DNA of 64,000 nucleotides, from NCBI GenBank assembly GCA_035575515.1, contig DATLXU010000109.1:23557-87556 (forward strand), given 5' to 3'. Position numbers and translations under genes: made by a program. The notes beneath the pieces were generated by a model. That model ran no database searches, was not told the DNA's origin, and saw nothing but the letters and a program-made list of their open reading frames with translations. The DNA comes from DATLXU01 sp035575515. Its GTDB lineage: Bacteria > Acidobacteriota > Blastocatellia > UBA7656. Shown in pieces: positions 15,927-24,341 of the stretch (the stretch's first letter is position 1; each line of letters starts with the position of its first letter).

Positions 15927-17915
15927 ATGAGCAAGAAGAATCGCGCCCGCAAGAAGATAAATCAAGAATCGCCCGCCGCAGCTTCAAGGAAGACAATCGT
16001 CAACCAGTCTTCAACGCGCAACTGGGTGCTCGGATTAATACTTGGCGTGACGTTCCTGGCGTTCGCAAACACGCTCTTTTTAGATTTTGCCTACGACGAC
16101 AAAACGCAGATTCTGCAAAACGAGACTATCCGCAGCTTCTCGAATCTGCCCTTAGCCTTCACAAAAGAGGTATGGTTCTGGCGCGTGCTTCAGGACAAAG
16201 ACCCGACCAAAGAATTGAAGCCGACAACGCCTTACTACAGGCCGATGTTCACGCTTTACCTGATGGCTAGCTGGACCCTGTTTGGCGATAAGCCTACGGG
16301 CTGGCATCTCTTTAACATCGTGATGCACTTGCTTGCGGTCTATTTCGCTTTTCTTATTCTTGAGCGAATCACAAAAGACCTGAGACTGACGACCATCGCC
16401 ACGATGCTTTTTGCCGTGCATCCGCTCCGGGCCGAATCCGTAGCCTGGATAAGCGGCGTAACCGATCTGTTTCTTGCGCTGTTCCTCTTCCCATCGTTTT
16501 ATCTTTACCTGCTATTTCGCGAGGAGGGAAAGCAGAAGCATCTCATCTGGTCGCTCGTGCTGTTTCTGCTGGCGGCGTTTTCAAAAGAGCCAGCCGTCGC
16601 CCTGCCGATATTCATCACTGCCTACGAGATGTTTCTCGTTCCGAAAGAAAGGCCGCTGAGAGAGCGCGGGATTGACGCGCTCATTTTCAGCGTGTTGTTT
16701 CTGCTGGTGTCGGTTCTCTATTTCAGCCTCCGCTACAACGCTCTCGGCTTTATTCTTAGCGATAACAAGTACACGAACTATCCGCTGGCGAACGTTTTGC
16801 TGACGATTCCACTGGTTATATGCAAGTATTTGGGGCTGCTGTTCTGGCCGATGAACCTGTCAATCTTCCACTCGACTCCATTGGTTCAAAGCCCGCTCGA
16901 TATTAGATTCTTTCTGCCCCTGCTCGCAATTGCGGCGATTGCATTCGGACTATGGCAGTTGAGACATTCCCGCATTTCACGTTTCGCTATCCTCTGGTTC
17001 GGGATTAACCTCCTGCCCGTGCTAAACCTTTCGGCGTTCGGCGTGGACTTCATGGTGCAGGAACGCTACGTCTATATTCCGTCGCTCGGCTTTTCCCTTT
17101 TGATAGCTCAGGCGATTGTCAAATTACCCATCGAAAAATGGATCACAATCGGAGGCCGCCGCACGGCTCAAGCCGCGCTCGTTGCTCTGATAGTCGTTTT
17201 GCTTTCCGTGAGAACAGTCGCTCAAAACGGCGTATGGAAAGACGATATGACGTTGTGGACCGAGGGCGCTCAGACGGCTCCTGAGCAAACAATGCCTCAT
17301 TACATCCTTGCATTCGAGTATCTGAAGCAGCAGAAGTATGATAAGGCCGTCGAAGAGTTTGAAAAGTATATGAAACTCGATCCGAATAATCCGGTTGTGA
17401 TGAACAACCTGGCAGCGGGCCATCTAACGCTCTATGAGATTGAAATGGCCACGCGGCCAGCGCAAGCTGACCGCTCGCACATTGAACGGGCGATTGAGCT
17501 TTGCACGAAGGCGCTAAGCTTAAGAGGCGACGACGCGCCGCTGATGGATACGCTTGGCAAAGCTTATACTTTCAAGGACCAGTATGAGCTTGCCCTCGGC
17601 TGGTTTGATCGCGGGCTGAGAGTTCAACCGGATAATCCAATGATAGTCTTTCACAAGGGCGCGACCTACTTGAAACTGAATCAAGTGGACGAGGCCATCA
17701 ACCTGCTTGAATCAGCCCGCAGATTGCAGCCTGACCTGCCCGACATTTATGAATTTCTCGGCTACGCTTATCAGAGCAAGCGGCAGCCGCAGGAAGCTAT
17801 AAAGAATTTCAATATGTTCCTGCAACTTCAGCCGAACACCCAATACCGCTCGCGCGTCGAGCAGATTATCAAAAACCTGACGGCTCAGTTGGAAAGCGCA
17901 AATCCGAAAGGATAA
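15927..17915 (+). CDS. TMTC-like membrane protein with C-terminal TPR repeats
   Basis: A 662-residue protein. About ten membrane helices occupy residues 30-425, and tetratricopeptide repeats fill about 445-655 (PHYILAFEYLKQQKYDKAVE and four or so more). The periplasmic loop after the first helix has FAYDDK and later PYYRP, with HPLRAESVAWISGV further on. These are hallmarks of GT-C-fold TMTC-type O-mannosyltransferase relatives. A role in lipid-linked sugar transfer to exported proteins is inferred. AAGG precedes the ATG. The Lys/Arg-rich first 25 residues probably stay in the cytosol. Confidence 0.8.
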   Translation: MSKKNRARKKINQESPAAASRKTIVNQSSTRNWVLGLILGVTFLAFANTLFLDFAYDDKTQILQNETIRSFSNLPLAFTKEVWFWRVLQDKDPTKELKPTTPYYRPMFTLYLMASWTLFGDKPTGWHLFNIVMHLLAVYFAFLILERITKDLRLTTIATMLFAVHPLRAESVAWISGVTDLFLALFLFPSFYLYLLFREEGKQKHLIWSLVLFLLAAFSKEPAVALPIFITAYEMFLVPKERPLRERGIDALIFSVLFLLVSVLYFSLRYNALGFILSDNKYTNYPLANVLLTIPLVICKYLGLLFWPMNLSIFHSTPLVQSPLDIRFFLPLLAIAAIAFGLWQLRHSRISRFAILWFGINLLPVLNLSAFGVDFMVQERYVYIPSLGFSLLIAQAIVKLPIEKWITIGGRRTAQAALVALIVVLLSVRTVAQNGVWKDDMTLWTEGAQTAPEQTMPHYILAFEYLKQQKYDKAVEEFEKYMKLDPNNPVVMNNLAAGHLTLYEIEMATRPAQADRSHIERAIELCTKALSLRGDDAPLMDTLGKAYTFKDQYELALGWFDRGLRVQPDNPMIVFHKGATYLKLNQVDEAINLLESARRLQPDLPDIYEFLGYAYQSKRQPQEAIKNFNMFLQLQPNTQYRSRVEQIIKNLTAQLESANPKG

Positions 17916-17973
17916 ACCTGGCGCAAGGTGCACTGTCGCGCGACACGACTGAAAGATGAGACAGCAAAAAGCA

Positions 17974-18020
17974 ATGCGGCGATTACTCGCTTCACAGGAA
18001 TAATCGCCGCATCTTTGTTT
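17974..18020. terminator. Bidirectional terminator between convergent genes
   Basis: A perfect 12-bp stem pairs 17974-17985 with 18001-18012, with a 15-base loop. T-rich tracts follow on both strands (CTTTGTTT on plus, TTGCTTTTTG on minus). It separates the TMTC-like gene from the DsbA/SurA fusion gene. Confidence 0.85.
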
Positions 18021-18042
18021 CTCCGCGTCTGTGCGACCGGTT

Positions 18043-19635
18043 CTACTTCTTTGCTGAATCCTTCAAAGCGGCGTCAATGGCTGCTTTCAGCGATTCCTTC
18101 GTCTTTTCACGAATGCGCTTACCGTTAATAAAAACGGTCGGAGTTGAGTTCACTCCGAGCGCGCGGCCATCGGCCATGTCGCGCTGAACGAGTTCAAGGT
18201 ACTTGTCTGTATCAAGCGCCTGATCGAACTTCGCGCGATCAAGTCCAACCTGCGTCGCATACTCTTTGAGCCTCTCGACTTCAAGCGCCTTCTGGTTCTT
18301 GAACAGCAGCGCGGTGTATTCCCAGTACTTCCCCTGCTCTCTCGCAGCTTCGGCTGCTTCCGCCGCTTTCAGCGCGTGTGTGTGCTGGTCGAGAGGAAAA
18401 TCGCGCGCCACAAGCCTCACCTTGTCGCCATACTCTTTGATGACTTCTTCTAGGATGGGCTGTGCATTTGCGCAACTCGGACATTCGTAATCGGTGAACT
18501 CGACGATTGTCACCGGCGCGGTTGCAGACCCTTTCGATGGCTGATCGTCGGTCGCGATCTTCAACACGGGCGGCTCTGGCTCAGTCAGAAATACCTGCAC
18601 TGATGCGGCCTTGCGCAACTGATCGGCGTAATCGCTTTCGGCCTTGTTCATCCCGCGAGTCTCAAGGTAGCTGATGACTTGCGGCTTAACCTGCTCATAG
18701 CTGCCCTGAATCCTGTCCTTATTCTCGTCATAAAACTTCTTCGCGTCTTCTTCGGTGACCGGCTTCGCCTTCGCCTTCACTTCGGTTTCAAAAAGCGCCG
18801 TGGTCGTGACCTTGCGCTTCTGCGCTTCCTGCTCGAGCAGCGCGTCGTTGATTCGCATGTCTAGCTGCTGCTTTCGCATCTCGTAAATCTGCTCCTGCAC
18901 CTCAAAGATGAGCGGCTGGAGCGAATCCTCAATATCGCCTGACGTGATGGGCTGGCCGTTGACGGTCGCAAGCACGCGCGCTCGGTCCGCGTCTGTTTGC
19001 GGCGGGGTGACGCTCTCGACAATCTTTTTCACCTGCGCCGTCGCGCGAAGCCGCTCGGCAAACGCTTTCGCAAGGTCGCGCTGCTCGAGCTCGCGCAGGT
19101 AGCCGATGATTTGGGTCTTAACTGCGTCGTATGAATCCTGAATGCGATCCTTGTTCTGGTCGTAAAAAGCCTTCGCTTCGGCTTCGGTCGGCTCCTTGGT
19201 CTTTGCGATTATCTCCTCATCAAGCAGTTTAGCCGACGAGATGCCGCGCCGCTTCGCCTCAGCTTCGAGCAGCTTGGAATTTATCTGCAAATCAAGCTCG
19301 CGATTGCGCGCCTCGATGACCTGCTTTTGAATCTCTTCGATTCGAGGCTTAATCTGCTCATCAACTTCCTTGATAGTAATCTTCACGCCGTTGACTATGG
19401 CCAAAACATCCGGCGGCGGGGTCTTTGCTTCGCAGCCGCAATCCTCTTCTTTCTTGGCGGCAGGCTGTGCCTGTTGCGATGCGGGCGTCTGTTTGGCTGC
19501 GGCAGCAGGCGCAGGCGCGGGCTTTGCCGGCGCGGCCTTCTGCGGAGCCTTGCCTGTCGTCGCTCCGCTCTTAGTTTGCGCGACGACCGAACAGGCCAGA
19601 ATTATTACGAAAAATACCAGTGACAACTTCTTCAT
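18043..19635 (-). CDS. Exported fusion: duplicated SurA-like chaperone units plus DsbA-like thioredoxin domain
   Basis: A 530-residue periplasmic protein. A signal peptide (KKLSLVFFVIILACSVVA) is followed by an Ala/Pro/Lys linker and a CGC motif. Two homologous SurA/parvulin-N-like helical units follow at about 75-210 and 220-355; each begins with VLA-VNG and repeats FYD-NKDRIQ-SY. The C-terminal DsbA-type domain (about 365-525) has the redox motif CPSC in DYECPSCANAQ and the cis-Pro stretch STPTVFING. It probably oxidises or isomerises disulfides of exported proteins that its helical arms hold. GGAGGA precedes the ATG. It lies just downstream of the cytochrome fusion gene and may share its operon. 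Confidence 0.85.
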   Translation of the reverse strand: MKKLSLVFFVIILACSVVAQTKSGATTGKAPQKAAPAKPAPAPAAAAKQTPASQQAQPAAKKEEDCGCEAKTPPPDVLAIVNGVKITIKEVDEQIKPRIEEIQKQVIEARNRELDLQINSKLLEAEAKRRGISSAKLLDEEIIAKTKEPTEAEAKAFYDQNKDRIQDSYDAVKTQIIGYLRELEQRDLAKAFAERLRATAQVKKIVESVTPPQTDADRARVLATVNGQPITSGDIEDSLQPLIFEVQEQIYEMRKQQLDMRINDALLEQEAQKRKVTTTALFETEVKAKAKPVTEEDAKKFYDENKDRIQGSYEQVKPQVISYLETRGMNKAESDYADQLRKAASVQVFLTEPEPPVLKIATDDQPSKGSATAPVTIVEFTDYECPSCANAQPILEEVIKEYGDKVRLVARDFPLDQHTHALKAAEAAEAAREQGKYWEYTALLFKNQKALEVERLKEYATQVGLDRAKFDQALDTDKYLELVQRDMADGRALGVNSTPTVFINGKRIREKTKESLKAAIDAALKDSAKK

Positions 19636-19651
19636 TTATTCCTCCAACTGA

Positions 19652-21277
19652 TTACTGACTTCCTTTCGGCACGACACGCTCGCTCACGGGCACGTACCTC
19701 TTATTGACGATATCAACTCCAACGATGTATGAGCCAGCCGCGCCGACTCTGCGATTAGGTCCGAACGTAACGGGCGGCACTACGCCGGTCCTGAAATCTC
19801 TCAACCCTTCAAGCGAGTTGATTAAAACTGCCCGGCTCATCTGGCGGCTGCCGTTGCGAGTCGCTTCGACGAGAATCTTGGCCGCCGCAAACGCAACTGA
19901 TTGAAAAGCGGCGCTGCGGATATTCGCATTCGCTTTCTGCATGACGGTGACAAATTCCTCAAACTCCTCACGAGTGGGCAGTGAAGCAGGATAAGCCAAA
20001 AACGTCCGCGCCGCAACGCTCGCAGGAAGCGTGAAAGCTCCGCGCCCGGCCATGATGGACGATCCAAGCAATCCGGCATCAAGTTTCGCGCGGTCAATCT
20101 CATTTGCAAACGCGACAAAGTCATCGCCGTTGCCGAAGAAGAAGACATAATCTGGTTTCTCCTTCGCAATTGACGCAACAACCATTGAAGCAGACAACTT
20201 ACCCGCTTTGTACGATTGTTCGGCGACGATTTGAATCCCGTCAAGCTTCGCCTGCGCTTTCACGCCCGCAAGCGCGTCCTGATCGAAATCGCTTTCGCTC
20301 AACACGACGGCGATTCGCTTCGCTGCCTTCCCTTTCGCTTGCATCTCTTCGGAAGAGATGAAGTCCACCAGAGCGCGCGTCTGGTCGCTGAAGCTCGGCA
20401 GCAGGTAAAAGACAAAACGGTTCGGAATTGTCGGCGGTCGAGGCGAAAGCGTCACAGGCCCGATAAGCGGAACCTCTTGCTGCTTCAGGTAATCGTTGGT
20501 CGTGCTGCTCCGCGCAGGCTCATAGCTGCCGACGAGCGCAAAGACTTTATCCTGCTCAACAAGTTTTTTAGTCGCCTCTGTTGTGCCCGCAACGTCGCCG
20601 CGCGAGTCTTCGACGACAAGCTCGAAGCGGCGACCATAGATGCCTCCCTGCGCGTTGACCTCCTTGAAATAGGCTTCCAGAGCCGCTTTCACGTCTTCGC
20701 CTATTCGCGCAAGCTGTCCTGTCATCGGCAGCGCCGCGCCTACTTTGATCTCATCTTCGCTGAGACCCGGATCAGCATCCGCCTCCTTGCCAATCTTTTT
20801 CAGGTAGGCGATAAGGTCATCCATCTGCGCGCGAGTCATTCGGTAATGAGGCATTCCCGGGTGCAGGCGATTTGCGCTCGCATCAATCCCCAGGGTTATT
20901 GCGCGGTTGAGCGTCGCTTCGTTGTACGGGCCTCTCTTGCTGCCCGTGAGCGCAGACTCGTGCGGCGAGGTGAGCGCTTCCCAGTTTATCGGCGCAGGCT
21001 TGAGTCCGCCCTCGTCGCCGCCTTCGCCTCTCAAGCCGTGACAGTTCACGCAAGGAAACGATGTGCCAGGAAGATCGAGGTCGCTGCTTCCGAGCGTGGC
21101 CATTATCTCGCCGCCCTCGCTTTCGCCCTTCAGATAAATCTGCTTCCCGCGTCTCTCCTGCGGCGTCAGTTCTTTTGCGTTTTGGGCATTAGCGTGACGA
21201 TCAAATGCAATCCAGACTGTAGCGACAAGCGACAGCGTGATTATCAGGATTCGGATTCTGTATGAACGAGACATCAT
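19652..21277 (-). CDS. Cytochrome c domain fused to a type I periplasmic solute-binding domain
   Basis: A 541-residue exported protein. A signal anchor (LIITLSLVATVWIAF) leads into a class I cytochrome c domain with heme motif CVNCH at 76-80; M142 or M147 is a possible axial ligand. From about residue 175 there is a complete Leu/Ile/Val-binding-protein-like domain (KVGAALPMTGQLARIGEDV, and FALVGSYEPARSS). Transport permeases are not nearby, so it may act as a ligand sensor or electron carrier and not as a transporter component. The gene ends 16 bases before the SurA/DsbA fusion start. Confidence 0.85.
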   Translation of the reverse strand: MMSRSYRIRILIITLSLVATVWIAFDRHANAQNAKELTPQERRGKQIYLKGESEGGEIMATLGSSDLDLPGTSFPCVNCHGLRGEGGDEGGLKPAPINWEALTSPHESALTGSKRGPYNEATLNRAITLGIDASANRLHPGMPHYRMTRAQMDDLIAYLKKIGKEADADPGLSEDEIKVGAALPMTGQLARIGEDVKAALEAYFKEVNAQGGIYGRRFELVVEDSRGDVAGTTEATKKLVEQDKVFALVGSYEPARSSTTNDYLKQQEVPLIGPVTLSPRPPTIPNRFVFYLLPSFSDQTRALVDFISSEEMQAKGKAAKRIAVVLSESDFDQDALAGVKAQAKLDGIQIVAEQSYKAGKLSASMVVASIAKEKPDYVFFFGNGDDFVAFANEIDRAKLDAGLLGSSIMAGRGAFTLPASVAARTFLAYPASLPTREEFEEFVTVMQKANANIRSAAFQSVAFAAAKILVEATRNGSRQMSRAVLINSLEGLRDFRTGVVPPVTFGPNRRVGAAGSYIVGVDIVNKRYVPVSERVVPKGSQ

Positions 21278-21338
21278 CTGCTACCGAGAAAGATTCCGCA
21301 GAGAAGTTTTGCGGCTTGCCCTGATCTATTTTCAATGA

Positions 21339-22223
21339 TTATTGACTGGCACCCTGAGCGCCCGCGCTCGACGGTTGTTTCGCGGCTGCTTCGTTAATCA
21401 CTTTAATGATCGTGCTCGCGGGAGCAAGCCCGTAAGCGCGCGTCCAGTATCGAGCCGCATCGTTTCCTACGAGCAGCATCGGCGTGTGATCGTTTTTGTC
21501 TCCGACATAAGCGCCGAGCGCACGGAGTAGCGCGTCAATTTCGGGCTTGTTGCCCGTCACGAAAGTCCAGCCCGGTTCCGCGTTAAATTTCGCGGCGAAT
21601 GCTTTCAAACGCTCAGGCACGTCAGTCGCGGGATCCACGCTCACAGAAATCAATGCCACGTCGCGGCCAACGCGCCCTCCCATATCCTTTTGCACTTTGC
21701 GGAACGTCGCCGTGAGCGGCGGGCAAATCGTCGTGCAGGTCGTGAAGATAAAGTTGATTGCGACGGTCTTGCCTTTAACGAGGTCGCTATAAAAATGGAG
21801 GCGCCGCCCATCCTGATCCAACACCTCCGTGTCGGGGATCTGAACCTTTGTCGTGCCGTCCATCTTTTCTGCGCCCATAGCGGGCTGACTTGCGGGCGCG
21901 GCTGAATCTTCATCGGCTTCTCTGAGATTCATTCCGCACTTGGGGCACTTGCCGGGTTTGGCTGAACGCACGTCAGGGTCCATCGGGCAGACGTAAACTT
22001 TTCCCTTCTTCTGCGTCTGTGACTCCGCTGCGACGGAAGGCGCTTGAAAGGCAAAAGGCAAAAGGCAAAAGACAAAAGGCAAGATTGCGAGAAGCAATTT
22101 TGCCGTCGAGCTACGAATCGAAACACGTCGCAAAAAAGCTGAATCGCGCGGTGATGGCGTGACTGCATTTAAAGTCGTTACTCTTGAATCCTGCCTTTTG
22201 CTTTTTGCCTTTTGCCTTATCAT
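21339..22223 (-). CDS. SCO1/SenC family protein with N-terminal heavy-metal-binding domain
   Basis: A 294-residue exported protein. After the signal segment (about 42-66) there is a heavy-metal-binding domain (YVCPMDP at 77-83 and CPKCGMNL at 93-100). A thioredoxin-like SCO domain follows with the copper ligands C163 and C167 (CTTIC) and H246 (NDHTPM). SCO proteins deliver copper to the CuA site of cytochrome oxidase or reduce its cysteines. The start is ATG 22223, preceded by GGAGAAC, not the TTG upstream. Oddly, its Lys/Arg-rich N-terminus and its hydrophobic signal core are encoded by the two arms of an inverted heptanucleotide repeat. Confidence 0.87.
   Translation of the reverse strand: MIRQKAKSKRQDSRVTTLNAVTPSPRDSAFLRRVSIRSSTAKLLLAILPFVFCLLPFAFQAPSVAAESQTQKKGKVYVCPMDPDVRSAKPGKCPKCGMNLREADEDSAAPASQPAMGAEKMDGTTKVQIPDTEVLDQDGRRLHFYSDLVKGKTVAINFIFTTCTTICPPLTATFRKVQKDMGGRVGRDVALISVSVDPATDVPERLKAFAAKFNAEPGWTFVTGNKPEIDALLRALGAYVGDKNDHTPMLLVGNDAARYWTRAYGLAPASTIIKVINEAAAKQPSSAGAQGASQ
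22046..22220. repeat. Inverted heptanucleotide repeat (AAAAGGC type) inside the SCO1 gene
   Basis: Five units of AAAAGGC (one GAAAGGC, one AAAAGAC) run at 22046-22080. Four units of the reverse complement (GCCTTTT, GCTTTTT, GCCTTTT, GCCTTAT) run at 22193-22220. The arms are about 110 bases apart and lie wholly within the coding sequence of the SCO1 protein, right after its start codon. Confidence 0.8.
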
Positions 22224-22322
22224 CTCAGTTCTCCTGTTCAACGACCTGCTAAAGTCATGGCGTTCAATGCGCAGAGCCTGAAGCTAAAAGCGCGCGGCAA
22301 GCTCTGGCGCAAATTCGCCTAT

Positions 22323-22381
22323 TCCTGAATGTGCATTCTCCCTGATTGGACAGAGGACTATCTGCAATCGGGAATTCAGGA
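22323..22381. other. Imperfect long hairpin in the SCO1/GGDEF spacer
   Basis: The spacer of about 308 bases between the SCO1 start and the GGDEF stop holds no gene. It contains an outer 8-bp stem (22323-22330 with 22374-22381). An inner stem pairs 22340-22348 with 22365-22372, with one bulge, and has a 16-base loop. It could be the GGDEF terminator or a leader structure; there is no T-run to decide. Confidence 0.35.
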
Positions 22382-22531
22382 TTGCAATCGCTATGCCTTC
22401 AATCTTACATTGATGCAGGCCATTTTCACAAGAAAGAGCGCATCAGTTACGACAGGATGTTTCAGGATAAAACATTCTCGCGAATTATGATAATGAAGTG
22501 AATCACTGTGTTAAGACTGGAAGGGTGTCGG

Positions 22532-23530
22532 TCATTGCGCGTCGGCAGGACCGTAGATGATGGCCGAAACATCAACCTTCGGATGGAACGAGTCTGACCT
22601 ATCAACCTCAGGGTCGTAAACGCAGGTCTGATTGCGGCCGCTGAGCTTCGCGCGATAAAGCGACTGATCAGCCTTCTGAACAAGTTCGAGCGCGGTCGCG
22701 CCGTGTTCGGGAAACGAGGCAACGCCGATGCTGATTGTTATGTGCATCTTCTGCGCTGGATCAGTGGCCGACGCCGGGAATGGATGAGCCTCAACGGTCG
22801 TCCTTATGCGCTCGGCCATTTCAAAGCCTGCGTCGCGCCCGCCCTTGATGTAAGCAAGATACTCTTCCCCCCCGTAGCGTGCTGCAAGGTCCGCGCTGCC
22901 TACGCAGTCGCGAATGATGTGGCCCGTGTCGCGAATTGTCTGGCTGCCGATTATATGGCCGCGAGCGTCGTTGACCCGCTTGAAGAAATCCAAGTCCATC
23001 ATAAGGACGCTTATCGGCTCAGGGTTGTCGCCGCGAGCCGCCTGAGTGATTGCGCGATCAAGGTCTGCAAACAGGCTGCGGCGTGAGCGAAGCCCTGTCA
23101 GTTCGTCGCGCTGAATCATCTCGTGCAACCGCTCCTGAAATTCAGCCTCGAACTCGTCGAGGATAGCGAACTTGATCAGATGGTTGCCGACTTTGATCTT
23201 GTCGCCGTCCTGCAAGAGTTGCTGCGACGTGACTCTCGCGCTGTTGAGGTAAGTTCCGTTGGTGGAGCCGAGATCGTTGACGTAATACTCAACGACCTCG
23301 CCCGTGTTGATGCGCACGATTTCGGCGTGAAGGCGCGAAGCGATTTCGTCGCGCAGCATCAGGTCTGCCTGCGAGCCGCGACCGATTATCGTGCTCTCTT
23401 TCTCCAGTTGAACGGTTTGCCCGATGGTTTGGCCCTGCAATACGACGAGCAGAGGCCGCTTCGAGACCGAACGAGGAATCTCGCTAAGGTCGAGCTTTAC
23501 TGTGCGTTCGGCGTCGTTCACTGCTTTCAC
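22532..23530 (-). CDS. FHA-GGDEF diguanylate cyclase
   Basis: A 332-residue cytosolic signalling protein. An FHA phosphothreonine-binding domain occupies about 28-122 (TIIGRGSQADL, then GSTNGTYLN at about 89-96). A GGDEF domain occupies about 140-310 with active-site signature GGEEY at 220-224 (normally GGDEF/GGEEF). It should make cyclic di-GMP from GTP, controlled by binding a phosphorylated partner. The inhibitory RxxD site that normally precedes the signature is absent. The start is GTG, with no obvious Shine-Dalgarno sequence. Confidence 0.88.
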   Translation of the reverse strand: MKAVNDAERTVKLDLSEIPRSVSKRPLLVVLQGQTIGQTVQLEKESTIIGRGSQADLMLRDEIASRLHAEIVRINTGEVVEYYVNDLGSTNGTYLNSARVTSQQLLQDGDKIKVGNHLIKFAILDEFEAEFQERLHEMIQRDELTGLRSRRSLFADLDRAITQAARGDNPEPISVLMMDLDFFKRVNDARGHIIGSQTIRDTGHIIRDCVGSADLAARYGGEEYLAYIKGGRDAGFEMAERIRTTVEAHPFPASATDPAQKMHITISIGVASFPEHGATALELVQKADQSLYRAKLSGRNQTCVYDPEVDRSDSFHPKVDVSAIIYGPADAQ

Positions 23531-23615
23531 CTACGTGCGCAATATACCAATAACCCTCGAAAGAGCGCAATATGCGATTGCCTGAATTAACGAAGATTAA
23601 TGTTAGCAGGGTAAC

Positions 23616-23644
23616 TTGACCCCACTGATGCGGGTTACTACAAT
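23616..23644 (+). promoter_or_regulatory. Promoter of ribA
   Basis: TTGACC at 23616-23621, a 17-base spacer and TACAAT at 23639-23644 form the best sigma70-type promoter I found in the window. The predicted 5' leader before the ribA ATG is under 30 bases, too short for an FMN riboswitch. Confidence 0.7.
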
Positions 23645-23678
23645 CCTTTCAGTTGACGAGATTGCGTGAGAATGTATT

Positions 23679-24332
23679 ATGAGCAAGACCAACGGCAATT
23701 CAAAAAAAGAATGCGCGGGCGTTGAAAGAGTCGCCGAAGCGAATCTGCCGACGCGCTTCGGCGCGTTTCGGATAATCGGATTCAGGAGCAAACTGACGGG
23801 TGAAGAGTTCCCGACACTCGTAAAAGGCGAGCTTGACCCTGAAAAGCCAAGCCTCGTTCGCATCCACTCGCAATGTCTCACGGGCGATGTGTTTCACTCA
23901 CTCAAGTGCGACTGTGGCCGCCAGCTTGATCGCGCAATGAAGATGATTCAAGAGGAAGGCCACGGCGTGATTATCTATCAGCAGCAGGAAGGTCGAGGCA
24001 TCGGCATTATAAACAAGATTCGAGCCTACGAGTTGCAGGACGCAGGACAGGACACAGTTGAAGCGAACCTCTCGCTAGGCTTTGAAGCAGACCTGCGCCA
24101 GTACGAATGCTGCGCTGAGATACTGAAACAACTAGGATTGCGTCGCATAAGGTTAATGTCTAACAATCCCGATAAGATCGCAGCCTGCGAAGCGGCAGGC
24201 CTTGAGATAGTCGAACGCGTCTCGATTGAAGTCGAGCCTGACGAAACCTCGCTTAATTACCTGAAAACGAAAAAAGAGAAGATGGGCCACCTGCTCGAAA
24301 ACATTAACCTCGAAGGCAAGGCACGACTCTAA
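23679..24332 (+). CDS. ribA: GTP cyclohydrolase II
   Basis: A 217-residue enzyme that opens GTP to 2,5-diamino-6-ribosylamino-pyrimidinone phosphate, the first step of riboflavin synthesis. The zinc cysteines are C66, C77 and C79 (SLKCDCGRQ), and the catalytic stretch YQQQEGRGIG is at about 100-109. It is the stand-alone form: there is no fused 3,4-dihydroxybutanone phosphate synthase (RibB) domain. It has its own promoter 34 bases upstream and no other riboflavin gene nearby. Confidence 0.95.
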   Translation: MSKTNGNSKKECAGVERVAEANLPTRFGAFRIIGFRSKLTGEEFPTLVKGELDPEKPSLVRIHSQCLTGDVFHSLKCDCGRQLDRAMKMIQEEGHGVIIYQQQEGRGIGIINKIRAYELQDAGQDTVEANLSLGFEADLRQYECCAEILKQLGLRRIRLMSNNPDKIAACEAAGLEIVERVSIEVEPDETSLNYLKTKKEKMGHLLENINLEGKARL

Positions 24333-24341
24333 AAAACGGTC

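Noticed and set aside
20216..21265. 349-codon plus-strand frame opposite the cytochrome/solute-binding fusion
   Set aside because: Arg-rich antisense shadow of a gene with clear heme and binding-protein motifs.
23616..23678. FMN riboswitch upstream of ribA
   Set aside because: The promoter leaves a leader of under 30 bases and none of the conserved RFN-element sequence is present.
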